DNA of 64,000 nt, from contig NZ_AOIM01000035.1 in assembly GCF_000337575.1 (NCBI RefSeq), positions 235,498 through 299,497 on the forward strand, in the 5' to 3' direction. Source of the DNA: Natrialba hulunbeirensis JCM 10989 (lineage in GTDB: Archaea > Halobacteriota > Halobacteria > Halobacteriales > Natrialbaceae). Below, piece by piece: positions 1-8,221 of the stretch. The notes below the pieces were generated by a model, which had not been told where the DNA came from, ran no database searches, and saw only the letters and a list, made by a program, of their open reading frames with translations. Both the position numbers and the translations under genes were made by a program. Position 1 is the stretch's first letter. Every line of letters begins with the position of its first letter.

Positions 1-1
1 G

Positions 2-442
2 CCGCCAGGTGCCGGAAAAACGAGTATCGCTACCCGGCTTCACCAAACGCTGGTACTCGAGTACCCCACCCACACAATCTCGCTCTTTCACTCGGATGAC
101 TACTCGCGACGCACGTACGAGCGGCTATACGAGGCGGTTCGCGAGACCGAAAGCGACGAGATTGCGATCGTGGACGGGACGTTCTACCGGCAGCGCTGGC
201 AGACACGGTTTCGGTCGTTGCCGAACGTTCGGGTTCGATTCGTGTACGTGACGGCGAGCCTCGAGACGTGTCTGGCGCGAAATCGTGCCCGCGCTGAAGC
301 GGACCGAATCGACGAGCAGGGAGTGCACGTGGTGTATCGGGAGTTCAGCGAGCCGGCTGCGGACGTGCGAGTCGAGACGGACGAGTGTTCGGTGGCGGAG
401 GCGGTCGAACGCGTGGCTGCTGCGGTCCGATCGTGGGTGTGA
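2..442 (+). CDS. P-loop kinase, adenylylsulfate-kinase-like (5' truncated)
   Basis: The reading frame is open from base 2 and the start lies outside the window. The visible 146 residues open with a Walker A loop (PPGAGKTS) and continue with a DGTFYRQRW segment and an Arg-rich lid-like stretch (RNRARAEADR). This fits the small P-loop kinase group that includes adenylylsulfate kinase (CysC), zeta-toxin-like and tRNA-kinase-like enzymes. The Walker A loop at the very start implies that only a short N-terminus is missing. The substrate cannot be assigned from this fragment. It converges on the next gene with a gap of about 50 bases. Confidence 0.7.
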   Translation, partial: PPGAGKTSIATRLHQTLVLEYPTHTISLFHSDDYSRRTYERLYEAVRETESDEIAIVDGTFYRQRWQTRFRSLPNVRVRFVYVTASLETCLARNRARAEADRIDEQGVHVVYREFSEPAADVRVETDECSVAEAVERVAAAVRSWV

Positions 443-493
443 GGGGCGTGTGCGTGTTTGCGTGGTCACTGGTGAAAACGGCACATCGGAGCT

Positions 494-1633
494 CTATGGC
501 AGGAATCGGTCCAACAACGGGAGTTCGATTTCGTGTGGGAGTTGGGCAGGTCGTTCCTGTTCCGGGAGGACGTCCCAGCCGAGGTCGTCCGTGCTGGGGT
601 CGGCGTCGGTTTCGAAGCCGGCTTCGGCGACGGGCGGCTGTTCGCGGTATTCGGCCGGTGGTGCGTCGTGTGCGTAGACGCCCTCGGGGTGGTCGATCGT
701 CCAGACGTGCATCATGCAGGGTGTGCGACAGGGAAGGGTCTTCTCGCCGTCGGTGAACTGGGTTTCGTAGGCCTGCTGGTAGAACCACCACGCGAAGCGA
801 CCGGGGAGGCCAGCGTGGTAGTGCCAGGGTGAGCAGTGGGTGTCGGTTTCGTCTCCGTGGTCGTCGTGTCCGTGCTCGTCATGTTCGTGTCCATCGTGCC
901 CGTGGTCGTCGTGTCCGTGCTCATCATCGCTGTGCTCGTGGTCGTCGTTCCCGTGCTCGTCGTCGCCATGCTCGTCGTGTCCATACCCATTCCCGTTTTC
1001 GTGCTCGTGTCCATCCCCGTGGCTGTGACTGTAACTGTCCCCCTCCCCGTTTCCGTCCCCGTGGTGTGCTCCATAGTCGTCGTCTCCATCGTCATCACGA
1101 CCAGCACCGTCCTCGTCGTACACCACCGGCGGCTCGACCGCCTCTCCGTCGCGCGTCGCGATGAACATGACACCGATGGAGCGCCAAGAGCTGTTGTCGA
1201 CGAGGACGGACTCCGGTCGCGTCGGATCCAGAACGTCGTCGTCGCCGATGAACTCCGGGTTGAGCCAGTGGGACCAGCCGTCCTCGTCGGCCACGTCGAG
1301 AGTATCGAAGTACGGTTTGAACCCCGCGTCGAGCAGCGCACCCGCGTCCGGATACTCGCTCTCGAGTGTCTGCTGGACCGCCTCCCGAAGTTCGATCGTC
1401 ACGGGGTGGTCGTCAGCACAGCCCTCCATACTCGCTCCCTCACAGTGACCCATACTCGGCCTGACCGTCGCGTCGGGGCAGCGCTCGAACGCCGCGTGAC
1501 CCTCGCCCGGTCCGTTCGCACCGTCTGCACTCGCCGCTCCCGTACCGAAAACAGAAAGTGCAGCGGCGCTCCCGGATGCTTGCAGTACTGTCCGCCGAGA
1601 GATGCGCACCCGCTCACTGTCGTCTTCGCTCAT
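494..1633 (-). CDS. Tat-exported His/Asp-rich protein
   Basis: This is a 379-residue protein. ATG 1633 was chosen because it puts the twin-arginine motif SRRTVLQ at residues 12-18, followed by an Ala-rich hydrophobic stretch ending near AASA. An upstream in-frame ATG (1669) would add 12 residues before the Tat signal. Residues about 178-263 are a low-complexity run of HGHDDHGHDG-type units with dozens of His and Asp/Glu, typical of metal-buffering sequence. The flanking parts are ordinary: Cys pairs in the N-terminal part, and an aromatic C-terminal domain with CRTPCMMHVWTIDHP. No named family was recognised. Export plus the His/acid tract suggests extracellular zinc, copper or nickel binding, which is inference only. 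Confidence 0.75.
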   Translation of the reverse strand: MSEDDSERVRISRRTVLQASGSAAALSVFGTGAASADGANGPGEGHAAFERCPDATVRPSMGHCEGASMEGCADDHPVTIELREAVQQTLESEYPDAGALLDAGFKPYFDTLDVADEDGWSHWLNPEFIGDDDVLDPTRPESVLVDNSSWRSIGVMFIATRDGEAVEPPVVYDEDGAGRDDDGDDDYGAHHGDGNGEGDSYSHSHGDGHEHENGNGYGHDEHGDDEHGNDDHEHSDDEHGHDDHGHDGHEHDEHGHDDHGDETDTHCSPWHYHAGLPGRFAWWFYQQAYETQFTDGEKTLPCRTPCMMHVWTIDHPEGVYAHDAPPAEYREQPPVAEAGFETDADPSTDDLGWDVLPEQERPAQLPHEIELPLLDRFLP

Positions 1634-1758
1634 GCCAGCATCACCACAGCAACTGGCGTTGTAAACCATGTTGGCGGTCCGAGAGACCGTCTTTTCTATC
1701 GAAAACGCGTGTCAGCAGAAATGGCTACACCACGGTGCTCGTCGACGAGCGCAGTCGA

Positions 1759-2799
1759 CTACTCGAGTTGGGCGCCAGTTCCCGGCACGTCGAGTGCGGC
1801 GAGATCGATCGTACCGTTCGGCATCGGAACGCCGTCGTAGGGGTCCTCCTCGAGCAGTAGCGAACCGTCGAGGTCGGCGTAGTCGAGCATCGGTGCGAGG
1901 TGGCAGGCCGCCGCGATGGAGGCGTTCGACTCGTTCATACAGCCACACATCACTTGCATGCCGTGAGCGCGGGCGGTGTGGATGATGCGCTTTGCTTCCT
2001 GCAGGCCGCCACACTTCATCAGCTTCAGGTTCGCGATGTCGTAACGGCCTGCAATCTGGGGCACGTCATCGACCGTAATACAGGACTCGTCGGCTGCAAT
2101 CGGCAGTGCCGCGTTCTCGTAGACGAAGCGCTGGCCCTCGACGTTCTCCGCGGGGATCGGTTGCTCGACGAACTCCAGATCGAACTCGGCGAGGCGCTCG
2201 ATCTTCGAGACGGCCTCGCGAGGCGTCCAGGCCTCGTTGGCGTCGACGTACAGGCGCGCGTCCGGCGCGACCTCTCGCAGCGTTCGAATGATTTCGATGT
2301 CCCGGTCGGTGCCGAGTTTGACCTTCAGGGTACCGTAGCCGCGTTCGACGGCGGTTTCGGTCTTTTCGCGCATCGTATCCGTGTCGTCGATCCCGATGGT
2401 GTAGGAGCTCTGGATCGTCTCCTCGGGGTCCAGTCCCCAGTACCGGTACAGCGGCTCGTCGTGGCGCTTCGCGACGAGGTCGTGCAGCGCGATGCTGACC
2501 GCACAGCGGGCCGACGGGTTGCGCTCGACGGTTTCGCGCATCCGGCGCTCGATGCGTGCGAGTTGCTGGGGATCGTTCTCGTCCTCGACGACCGCGAGCA
2601 GATCCGGCAGGAGCGCCTCGACCGTATCGAGCGTCTCGCCGTAGTGCTCGGACGGCCCCGCGCCGCCGATGCCGACGTTGCCCTCGTCGTCCTCGATGTG
2701 AACCGTGACCGTTTCCGTCTCGGTCTTCGTTCCGCGGGAAATGGTGAAGGGGTACTCGAGTGGCAGCGTGCGCCGCTGGAAGCTCGTGTGAAGACTCAT
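1759..2799 (-). CDS. Dipeptide epimerase (L-Ala-D/L-Glu epimerase family)
   Basis: This 346-residue enolase-superfamily enzyme of the muconate lactonizing subgroup has the expected catalytic layout. KVK is at 159-161, the three metal ligands are Asp186 (DANEAW), Glu212 (VEQP) and Asp237 (ADES), a Lys lies in NLKLMK (259-262), and a DLD motif at 309-311 fits dipeptide epimerases, where it binds the substrate amino group. The predicted reaction is epimerization of the second residue of a dipeptide. The start overlaps the DUF1611 gene by four bases (ATGA), so the two are co-transcribed. The exact dipeptide is not predictable by eye, and archaeal substrates need not be peptidoglycan-derived. Confidence 0.88.
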   Translation of the reverse strand: MSLHTSFQRRTLPLEYPFTISRGTKTETETVTVHIEDDEGNVGIGGAGPSEHYGETLDTVEALLPDLLAVVEDENDPQQLARIERRMRETVERNPSARCAVSIALHDLVAKRHDEPLYRYWGLDPEETIQSSYTIGIDDTDTMREKTETAVERGYGTLKVKLGTDRDIEIIRTLREVAPDARLYVDANEAWTPREAVSKIERLAEFDLEFVEQPIPAENVEGQRFVYENAALPIAADESCITVDDVPQIAGRYDIANLKLMKCGGLQEAKRIIHTARAHGMQVMCGCMNESNASIAAACHLAPMLDYADLDGSLLLEEDPYDGVPMPNGTIDLAALDVPGTGAQLE

Positions 2800-3821
2800 A
2801 GCAGCACCTCCAGGACCTCGTCGGTGTCCTGACGGATGACGTCGACGGCGGGTGCGCCGAGCTCGTCGGCGTAGTCGTCGACGGCCTTGCGGGCCGCCTC
2901 GTCGTCGTCGAGTTCGGCCGTGTTGAGTGCGCCGGCGACGACCTCGGACCCTGTCTCGGAGACGGGTTCGGCGAGGTCCTCGTAGAGGTCGACGTAGGTC
3001 TGGATCGGCGGCAGGGAGACCGATTCGTAGCCGTGGATGGCCTCGCGGCCGACCTCGTCACAGAGGACGAGTTTGTCTGGCATTGCGCCGTGGAGAATAC
3101 CACAGGTGACCGCCGAGTAGGCCGGGTGGACGATGCTGCCCTGGCCTTCGACGAAGAGGTAGTCGTGTTCGTCGCCTTTCTCGAGGATCATCTCCTCGAC
3201 CGCGCCGGCGGTGAAATCCGAGACGACGCGGTCGATCGGGTTCCCCCAGCCCTCGATCATGATGCCGGTCTGGCCGGTCGGGATGACGGCGGCGTCGTAG
3301 CCGGCGTCGCGAGCGTCGCGGGCGAGTTCCATCGAGACGGTCATCTTGCCGACCGCACAGTCGGTGCCGACGGTGAGGATGACCTCCGCGTCGACCTCGT
3401 CCGCGATGCCCTGGCTCACGGTCAGGTCTTCGGGCGGTTTGCGCACGTCCTGCAACTCACAGCCGTGCTCGTCCGCCAGTCGACTGAATTCGTCGTCCTC
3501 CGAGAGGAAGTGGTGTAGTCCCGAGATGACGTCGTAGCCGGACTCGAGTGCGGCCCTGATGTCGTCGCGCCAGCTGTCTTCGAGGCCGCCGCCGATGGGG
3601 GCGATACCGATGATGAGGGCGTCGAGGTCGTCGTCCGCGAGAGCGTCCATGCTCTCGACGATGGGTGCGTCCTGGACGTCAGGAACGTAGTCGGTGACCT
3701 GGTCGCCTGCCGTGTCGCGGTCGAGGACCGCGGCCACGTCGTAGTCGGCGTACCGGAGGATGCCAAGCGCTGTCTTGGCCCGTCCGGGGAACTGTTCGTG
3801 TGCGAGGATTGCGACGCGCAT
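2796..3821 (-). CDS. DUF1611 family P-loop protein
   Basis: This 341-residue protein has an N-terminal Rossmann-like half (MRVAILAHEQFPGRAKTALG) and a C-terminal P-loop half with GTDCAVGKMT at about 152-161. That is the domain order of DUF1611 proteins, whose function is unknown. It is the first gene of a two-gene operon with the dipeptide epimerase (four-base overlap). The pairing suggests that the two act on the same amino-acid or peptide metabolite, possibly with this protein as an ATP- or GTP-dependent partner. A TTAAGTA box on the minus strand near 3841-3850 sits about 24 bases upstream of the ATG, so the transcript is probably leaderless. Confidence 0.85.
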   Translation of the reverse strand: MRVAILAHEQFPGRAKTALGILRYADYDVAAVLDRDTAGDQVTDYVPDVQDAPIVESMDALADDDLDALIIGIAPIGGGLEDSWRDDIRAALESGYDVISGLHHFLSEDDEFSRLADEHGCELQDVRKPPEDLTVSQGIADEVDAEVILTVGTDCAVGKMTVSMELARDARDAGYDAAVIPTGQTGIMIEGWGNPIDRVVSDFTAGAVEEMILEKGDEHDYLFVEGQGSIVHPAYSAVTCGILHGAMPDKLVLCDEVGREAIHGYESVSLPPIQTYVDLYEDLAEPVSETGSEVVAGALNTAELDDDEAARKAVDDYADELGAPAVDVIRQDTDEVLEVLL

Positions 3822-3840
3822 ACCGACGAATGCACTGGGG

Positions 3841-3850
3841 GGTACTTAAC
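3841..3850 (-). promoter_or_regulatory. TATA-like box of the DUF1611/epimerase operon
   Basis: The minus strand reads CGTTAAGTAC, centred about 24-25 bases before the DUF1611 ATG at 3821. This spacing is the usual one for a leaderless haloarchaeal transcript. It was identified by eye only. Confidence 0.4.
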
Positions 3851-4033
3851 GATGGAGTTCGCAGCAGGCGATGACTGTTTCCTCCCGCCGTGTTCCCTGT
3901 AAAATGTTACTTCCCCAACTTTATTGGGCACCGATCACCACGCTCGACTGGTTACCGGCCACCGCGCTCGGCTGATCACCAGCCGCTACAGTGAACTGGT
4001 TACCAGCCAGTACACTCGCCCAGCCACTGACCG

Positions 4034-5086
4034 CTACAGCACTGACAGCTCGGTCGTCCAGAACGAGCCGTAGGCGTCCTCGAGTGCGTCCTTCGGATCG
4101 CCGGTCGCGTCGACGGCTGCGGTCGCGTCCGGTGCGAAGTTCGATTCGTCGGCCAGCGTCTCGATGACGCCGCGCTGGCCCGTAAGAAAGAGGCGTGCGT
4201 CGGGTTCGTCCGCGAGGACGTCGGCGAGGGCATCCTGACAGTCGTCGAGGTGGTCGTCGATCTGGCCGTCGCGAATCCGCTCGAAGCGGGCCTGCGAGAA
4301 ACCGCCTTTAGAGTGACTGCCCTTCACGTCGCTCTCGAATCCGCGGTAGGCGACGCGGTCGTCGCCGTCGTAGATCCCGACCGCAAACAGGTCGGTTCTG
4401 ACGAGCGCGAGCACCGAGCGCCCCGTCGGCAGGAACCACTCGCGCTCGAGTGCAAAGCGGTCTCGCCAGCCGGATTCGAAGTCGCTGGTGGTTGGGCTAG
4501 TGCTGGCGCTGGCGTTGCTATTGCTGTTTCTAGTGCCACTACGACCACCGTCGCCCGAACCTAACTCGGCCGGTAACACCGGCGGCTCGAGTACCACCGA
4601 AACGAGCCCAGCGTCGTCGACACAAAGCAGACACGGCGCGGCCTCGTCCACGAGCACGGTTCGCTCGCCGAGCACGGCCGCGAGATCGCTGTCGAACTGC
4701 GGCCCGTGGCGCTCGTTTCGCCCCGTCGAACGCAGGTCGTCCTCATCCGCGACCACCGCCGTCAACGCTCCCTCCGGCTCAGTTCGCACCGACTCGAGTC
4801 GATCCAGTACCTCTTCGAGTCGCCCGCCGCGAAGTGTTTCCTGACGGGTGTACTCGAGTCCCGTCGTCGCCGCGTCATCGTCGTCCAGGCGCTCGAGTTC
4901 GCCCTCGAGTTGTGCGATGCGGTCTTCGAGTCGGTTGACTTCCGCTTCGGCCTCCTGTCTGGCCGTCGCAGCATCGGCTCGGCGCTCGGATTCGGCCTCG
5001 TAGCGCGCCGCCAGATTGTCACGCTCCTCCTCGAGTTCGTCGATGCGCTCCTTTAACGACGCGCGGCCGAGCAACTCGTCGAGCAT
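4034..5086 (-). CDS. Vms1/Ankzf1-like (VLRF1) peptidyl-tRNA release-factor family protein
   Basis: This is a 350-residue protein. The N-terminal residues about 5-70 form a charged coiled coil (ERIDELEEERDNL). The C-terminal half contains ESDVKGSHSKGGFSQARFER with a GGFSQ loop at 261-265, resembling the GGQ-like catalytic loop of archaeal release factor 1 relatives. In the VLRF1 family (eukaryotic Vms1/ANKZF1) this Gln cleaves peptidyl-tRNA on stalled ribosomes. ATG 5086 was chosen because an ATTTAGA box lies about 27-35 bases upstream; the longer frame to 5236 would add an Arg-rich segment. A Ser/Asn/Gly linker near residues 175-200 separates the domains. The family call is confident and the in vivo role is inferred. 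Confidence 0.82.
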   Translation of the reverse strand: MLDELLGRASLKERIDELEEERDNLAARYEAESERRADAATARQEAEAEVNRLEDRIAQLEGELERLDDDDAATTGLEYTRQETLRGGRLEEVLDRLESVRTEPEGALTAVVADEDDLRSTGRNERHGPQFDSDLAAVLGERTVLVDEAAPCLLCVDDAGLVSVVLEPPVLPAELGSGDGGRSGTRNSNSNASASTSPTTSDFESGWRDRFALEREWFLPTGRSVLALVRTDLFAVGIYDGDDRVAYRGFESDVKGSHSKGGFSQARFERIRDGQIDDHLDDCQDALADVLADEPDARLFLTGQRGVIETLADESNFAPDATAAVDATGDPKDALEDAYGSFWTTELSVL

Positions 5087-5121
5087 CTGACCGAACAGGT
5101 GATCCGAGAGTACTTCTAAAT

Positions 5122-5538
5122 CTAGGTTCCGGCACCCGGGAAGTCGTCCCCGAGACGCGAGTCGGTACCGTCGCGTTGCTGGGTCAGCCCCGCGCACTCG
5201 AGTCCCGGAAAGAGCGACAGCAACTGCGTGGCACACTCACGTCGTGCGAGGAGTACCTCCCGCAGCGAGGGCGGGTTTTTGATCTCGGTGTCTGCGAGTA
5301 CCGATTCTGGGAGGGCGAGCGTGTCCGTCGGGACGGCAGCGTCACCGTGGACGGGGAAATGCTGGGTTTCGAGTTTCATCACGAGTGGTGTGTCGAGCGG
5401 TTCGACGCCGTCACCGGTCGCGTACACCGCTTCGTTGATCCGCTCGTGCTGGTCGCTGTGCATGAGCGCGTGGTCCCCGTCGGTTGGGGTCACGTACAGT
5501 CGCCCGAGGTAGTAGTTCCGCGAGAAGGCCTCGAACAT
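5122..5538 (-). CDS. DUF5802-like haloarchaeal conserved protein
   Basis: This 138-residue protein starts MFEAFSRNYYLGRLYVTP and matches a short haloarchaea-specific family (recalled as DUF5802) of unknown function. ATG 5538 is preferred over in-frame 5568 and 5553. A TATA-like box on the minus strand (about 5567-5577) puts the expected transcription start near 5545, and the family usually begins at MFEAF. The conserved part runs through NPPSLREVLLARR, and the last 30 residues look unstructured. It lies 35 bases upstream of the VLRF1 gene on the same strand, so co-transcription is possible. Confidence 0.7.
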   Translation of the reverse strand: MFEAFSRNYYLGRLYVTPTDGDHALMHSDQHERINEAVYATGDGVEPLDTPLVMKLETQHFPVHGDAAVPTDTLALPESVLADTEIKNPPSLREVLLARRECATQLLSLFPGLECAGLTQQRDGTDSRLGDDFPGAGT

Positions 5539-5731
5539 GACACTAGTACCCATGGTCCGCAGTGACATAACTATTGGCAGACAGGCTTATCCCGGTCCGC
5601 TATCAGAGCCTTTTCACGTCTATCACCCAGCATATAGGGTACTGTTTCACGTTTCACATCGGTTTCAGCCGCTGATTTCGCCCTGTTCCTGGCGAATATG
5701 CGGGTTTCAGAACTCGACGTGGACGGCCGGT

Positions 5732-5781
5732 GAACCGTTCAGAACACAGTGTATCGATCACCACTGGTGATTGAACGGTTC
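5732..5781. promoter_or_regulatory. Nested inverted repeat upstream of a secreted-protein gene
   Basis: The outer arms GAACCGTTCA (5732-5741) and TGAACGGTTC (5772-5781) pair perfectly. Inside them ATCACC (5757-5762) and GGTGAT (5766-5771) pair perfectly around three bases. The element ends about 15 bases before the TTTTTA box (5797-5802) of the gene at 5834. It could be an operator or a structured 5' element; no factor is known. Confidence 0.45.
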
Positions 5782-5833
5782 GAACGAAGGTTCGACTTTT
5801 TAGGACGTTCCGAGAGAGATGGTAGTGAACACG

Positions 5834-6913
5834 ATGAGTACTACTCGGGTCGTCGGCTTCGTCCTTCTTGCCGTCATCGGACTGACGGTCGCTCCCGTTG
5901 CGGGTGCGGCTGTCGTCCCTGCGACGCCCGACGAGATGGGGGACACGGACGCACAGGCACACGCACACGCCGTCTCGGCGCTGTTTACGAACGAGACGAG
6001 TGATACCGACGGATCAGAGTCTGGATCGGATGCGAACTCGAACGCAACGAGTCCGAACACGACCGTTGCCGAGTTTATGCAGTCGACGTCAGCAGAGGCT
6101 GAACACGCAGTCGACGACGGGTTGTTCGACGCGAGGTACGAGACGGCCGACAACGACTCGAAATCACGGCTCGTCGATGAACGCGCGACGTCGTTCGACA
6201 CTCGTCTCGCCGAACTCGAGGCCGAACGCGAGGAACTTCGCGAGCGACAGGACGAACTCTCCACGGCCGCCTATCAGGCTCGATTGACGCGGTTGACTGT
6301 CGAAATCGCCTCGCTAAACGACTCGATTGATCGAACGAAGCCGAAAGGCGTCGCGGTCGGTCACGATCCGACGCGGTTCGAAACGCTTCAGGAGAACGCG
6401 TCATCGCTCACTGGTCCGGAAGTGGCGACGACTGCACGGGGGCTTCCTGGCTTCGAGGACCACCCTGGCGTTGGTGGCGGTCCACCGGCACACGCGGGCC
6501 CAGATAGCGGTGCCGAACAGCAAGACACTGGCAGTTCGCCCGGAAACCAGGGAGCTGGCGCTGGTTCCGGACCCGATCCTGATCAGGACCAGCGGCCTGG
6601 TCAGGGTTCAGATCAGGGACAGGGACAGGATCAGAACCAGGGGAACGGTGCCAACGAAACGTCTGAATCTGCCCCCGACCAACCCGATCAACGTGCCGAA
6701 CCGGAGAACGGACAGAACGCCAGTCACACGAACGAATCGAGTCAGAACGTCTCCCAGAACTCGGAAACCGCCCCTGACCAGTCGGCTGATCACTCGAGTT
6801 CATCGACTGGCCCCGGAAACGGGACGACCGATCGCGGCGGCGACTCGACGGACGAGGACGGCAACCCAGCGCAGAACAGGGACTCGTCCGCGGAGTCGAC
6901 AGAACGCAGGTAG
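5834..6913 (+). CDS. Secreted haloarchaeal protein with Asn/Gln/Ser-rich tail
   Basis: This 359-residue protein starts with a Sec-type signal (VVGFVLLAVIGLTVAPVAGAA). Residues about 80-180 are helical and charged, including a likely coiled coil (LAELEAEREELRERQDEL). From about residue 205 to the end the protein is low complexity with repeated GQ, DQ, NQ and NAS/NVS sites, several of them N-glycosylation sequons. The second in-frame ATG (5834) was chosen because the TTTTTA box at 5797-5802 places transcription start near 5826, after the first ATG (5819). It lies just upstream of a winged-helix regulator; similar pairs occur in haloarchaea, which is a recollection. Function unknown. Confidence 0.7.
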   Translation: MSTTRVVGFVLLAVIGLTVAPVAGAAVVPATPDEMGDTDAQAHAHAVSALFTNETSDTDGSESGSDANSNATSPNTTVAEFMQSTSAEAEHAVDDGLFDARYETADNDSKSRLVDERATSFDTRLAELEAEREELRERQDELSTAAYQARLTRLTVEIASLNDSIDRTKPKGVAVGHDPTRFETLQENASSLTGPEVATTARGLPGFEDHPGVGGGPPAHAGPDSGAEQQDTGSSPGNQGAGAGSGPDPDQDQRPGQGSDQGQGQDQNQGNGANETSESAPDQPDQRAEPENGQNASHTNESSQNVSQNSETAPDQSADHSSSSTGPGNGTTDRGGDSTDEDGNPAQNRDSSAESTERR

Positions 6914-7169
6914 TCGTCAGCGCCGGAGGAAACCGAAGTCGGCTCGTCGAACTGAGTGACTGTTGCTGAACCGGATGTCGATACTGGTACCGGCGTCGGT
7001 ACTGACACAGGCGCGGACACAGACACAACCGTGGACACGGACATCGCCGCGGACGCAGGCACAGACACCCCATCTCACTACCGTTGTTCGGGAGTCCCGT
7101 GTGTGAGCACGTCACGCCTCCTCCCCCGAGCAGACACGCTTTTCAGCGGTGATACCATACCCTCCACCG

Positions 7170-7829
7170 ATGGACTCCGCCGCTTTGTTGGATCTACTGG
7201 GAAACGAGAACCGGAGGCGCATCCTCCGTCTTCTCGCTCGCAAACCCTGTTACGTGACTGAAATCTCCGAATACATTGGCGTTAGTCCCAAGGCAGTCAT
7301 CGAACACCTCCGCAAACTCGAGGAGGCCGGCCTGATCGAGAGCCACGTCGACGACCAGCGCCGGAAGTACTTCCACATCGCCCGTAACGTCCGCCTCGAA
7401 GTCACCGTCTCTCCCTACGGCTTCGCCAGCAAGAGCGCCTACCCGACCAACAACAGCTTCGATATCTCTACCTGTCGTCACCTCACCCTCGACGTCGCCT
7501 GCGACGAACTCGACGAACTCGACGAACTCCTCGGTGCACTCGAGGAACTCGAGCAACTCGAGAACGAACTGTCGCTGGCCCAGCGCTGGGTGCAGAGTCA
7601 GCTGTACGACGTGCTCGATCAGATTTCAGAAACGGTTGGTGCTGGCCCGGAGAGTCGTATTTACGCCGACTTGCTGGCGACGGTTCGAACGGAACCGAAG
7701 TCGGTTGGTGAGCTGGGTCGAGAGCTCGATGCGCCGCGAGAAGTTATCGCGGAGTTGTTAGAATCGATGGCAGACGAGGGAATCGTTCAGCGGACGGAGC
7801 GCGGCTGGGAGCTGACGACGAACGGGTAG
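7170..7829 (+). CDS. ArsR-type winged-helix transcriptional regulator
   Basis: This is a 219-residue protein. The N-terminal 65 residues (LLDLLGNENRRRILRLLARKPCYVTEISEYIGVSPKAVIEHLRKLEEAGLI) form an ArsR/HTH_5-type winged helix. A middle linker leads to a Glu/Leu-rich coiled coil (CDELDELDELLGALEELEQLE), and a second winged-helix-like segment (PKSVGELGRELDAPREVIAELLESMADEGIVQR) closes the protein. ATG 7170 was preferred over the GTG at 7149 because a CTTTTC box about 27 bases upstream fits a leaderless start. No metal-binding Cys cluster typical of ArsR sensors is visible, so the signal is unknown. Confidence 0.82.
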   Translation: MDSAALLDLLGNENRRRILRLLARKPCYVTEISEYIGVSPKAVIEHLRKLEEAGLIESHVDDQRRKYFHIARNVRLEVTVSPYGFASKSAYPTNNSFDISTCRHLTLDVACDELDELDELLGALEELEQLENELSLAQRWVQSQLYDVLDQISETVGAGPESRIYADLLATVRTEPKSVGELGRELDAPREVIAELLESMADEGIVQRTERGWELTTNG

Positions 7830-7861
7830 TTCGCGTCCGGTTATTCTGTCACGCGCTCGAA

Positions 7862-8176
7862 TCAGTCTGTCACGCGCTCGAGAATATGCCGATCGTCGAA
7901 TCGGCCCCGTTCGTCGGCCTTTCGTTCTCTCCGATCGCGAAGCTCCTGCTCGGAGACGCCTTCGAACTTCCGTATCGCGTGGAGCACCTCGAGTACGTCG
8001 GCTAACTCGTCTACATCTCGGTCGGTGACGTACTCCTCGACCTCTTCGCGCAGTTTCTTGCAGAGGTAGGCTTCGTACTCTGCGTCGCTGGCAGTTCGTG
8101 TGACTGGCGTCGCTCCGTCCTCCGAAATCAGCTCCGGAATGTCGTCTCGAACGAGTTTGTCGTACTCCTGTGGCAT
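7862..8176 (-). CDS. MazG-like/phosphoribosyl-ATP pyrophosphohydrolase-like protein
   Basis: This 104-residue all-alpha protein (MPQEYDKLVRDDIPELI...) contains the KKLREEVEEY and VDELADVLEVLHAI segments. These are the EExxE and ExxD metal ligands of the MazG/HisE-like NTP pyrophosphohydrolase superfamily. The KLVRDxIPE opening is characteristic of a small stand-alone subgroup thought to clean up non-canonical nucleotides. ATG 8176 was used rather than the in-frame 8206, because the family begins at this point. It is a single gene, and its substrate is unproven. Confidence 0.8.
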   Translation of the reverse strand: MPQEYDKLVRDDIPELISEDGATPVTRTASDAEYEAYLCKKLREEVEEYVTDRDVDELADVLEVLHAIRKFEGVSEQELRDRRERKADERGRFDDRHILERVTD

Positions 8177-8221
8177 GGTATTGGGTTCTGAAACCTGATG
8201 CAACAATATACGAGTGGCGGC

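Noticed and set aside
836-1840. Long plus-strand frame rich in Val/Leu, looking like a membrane protein
   Set aside because: It is antisense to the His/Asp-rich Tat gene; GTG/CTC codons opposite CAC/GAG generate false hydrophobic runs.
6956-7261. Plus-strand frame of Thr/Asp repeats before the regulator gene
   Set aside because: It overlaps the regulator's coding start, has no signal or family features, and the region shows GATAC/GACAC-type low complexity rather than coding use.
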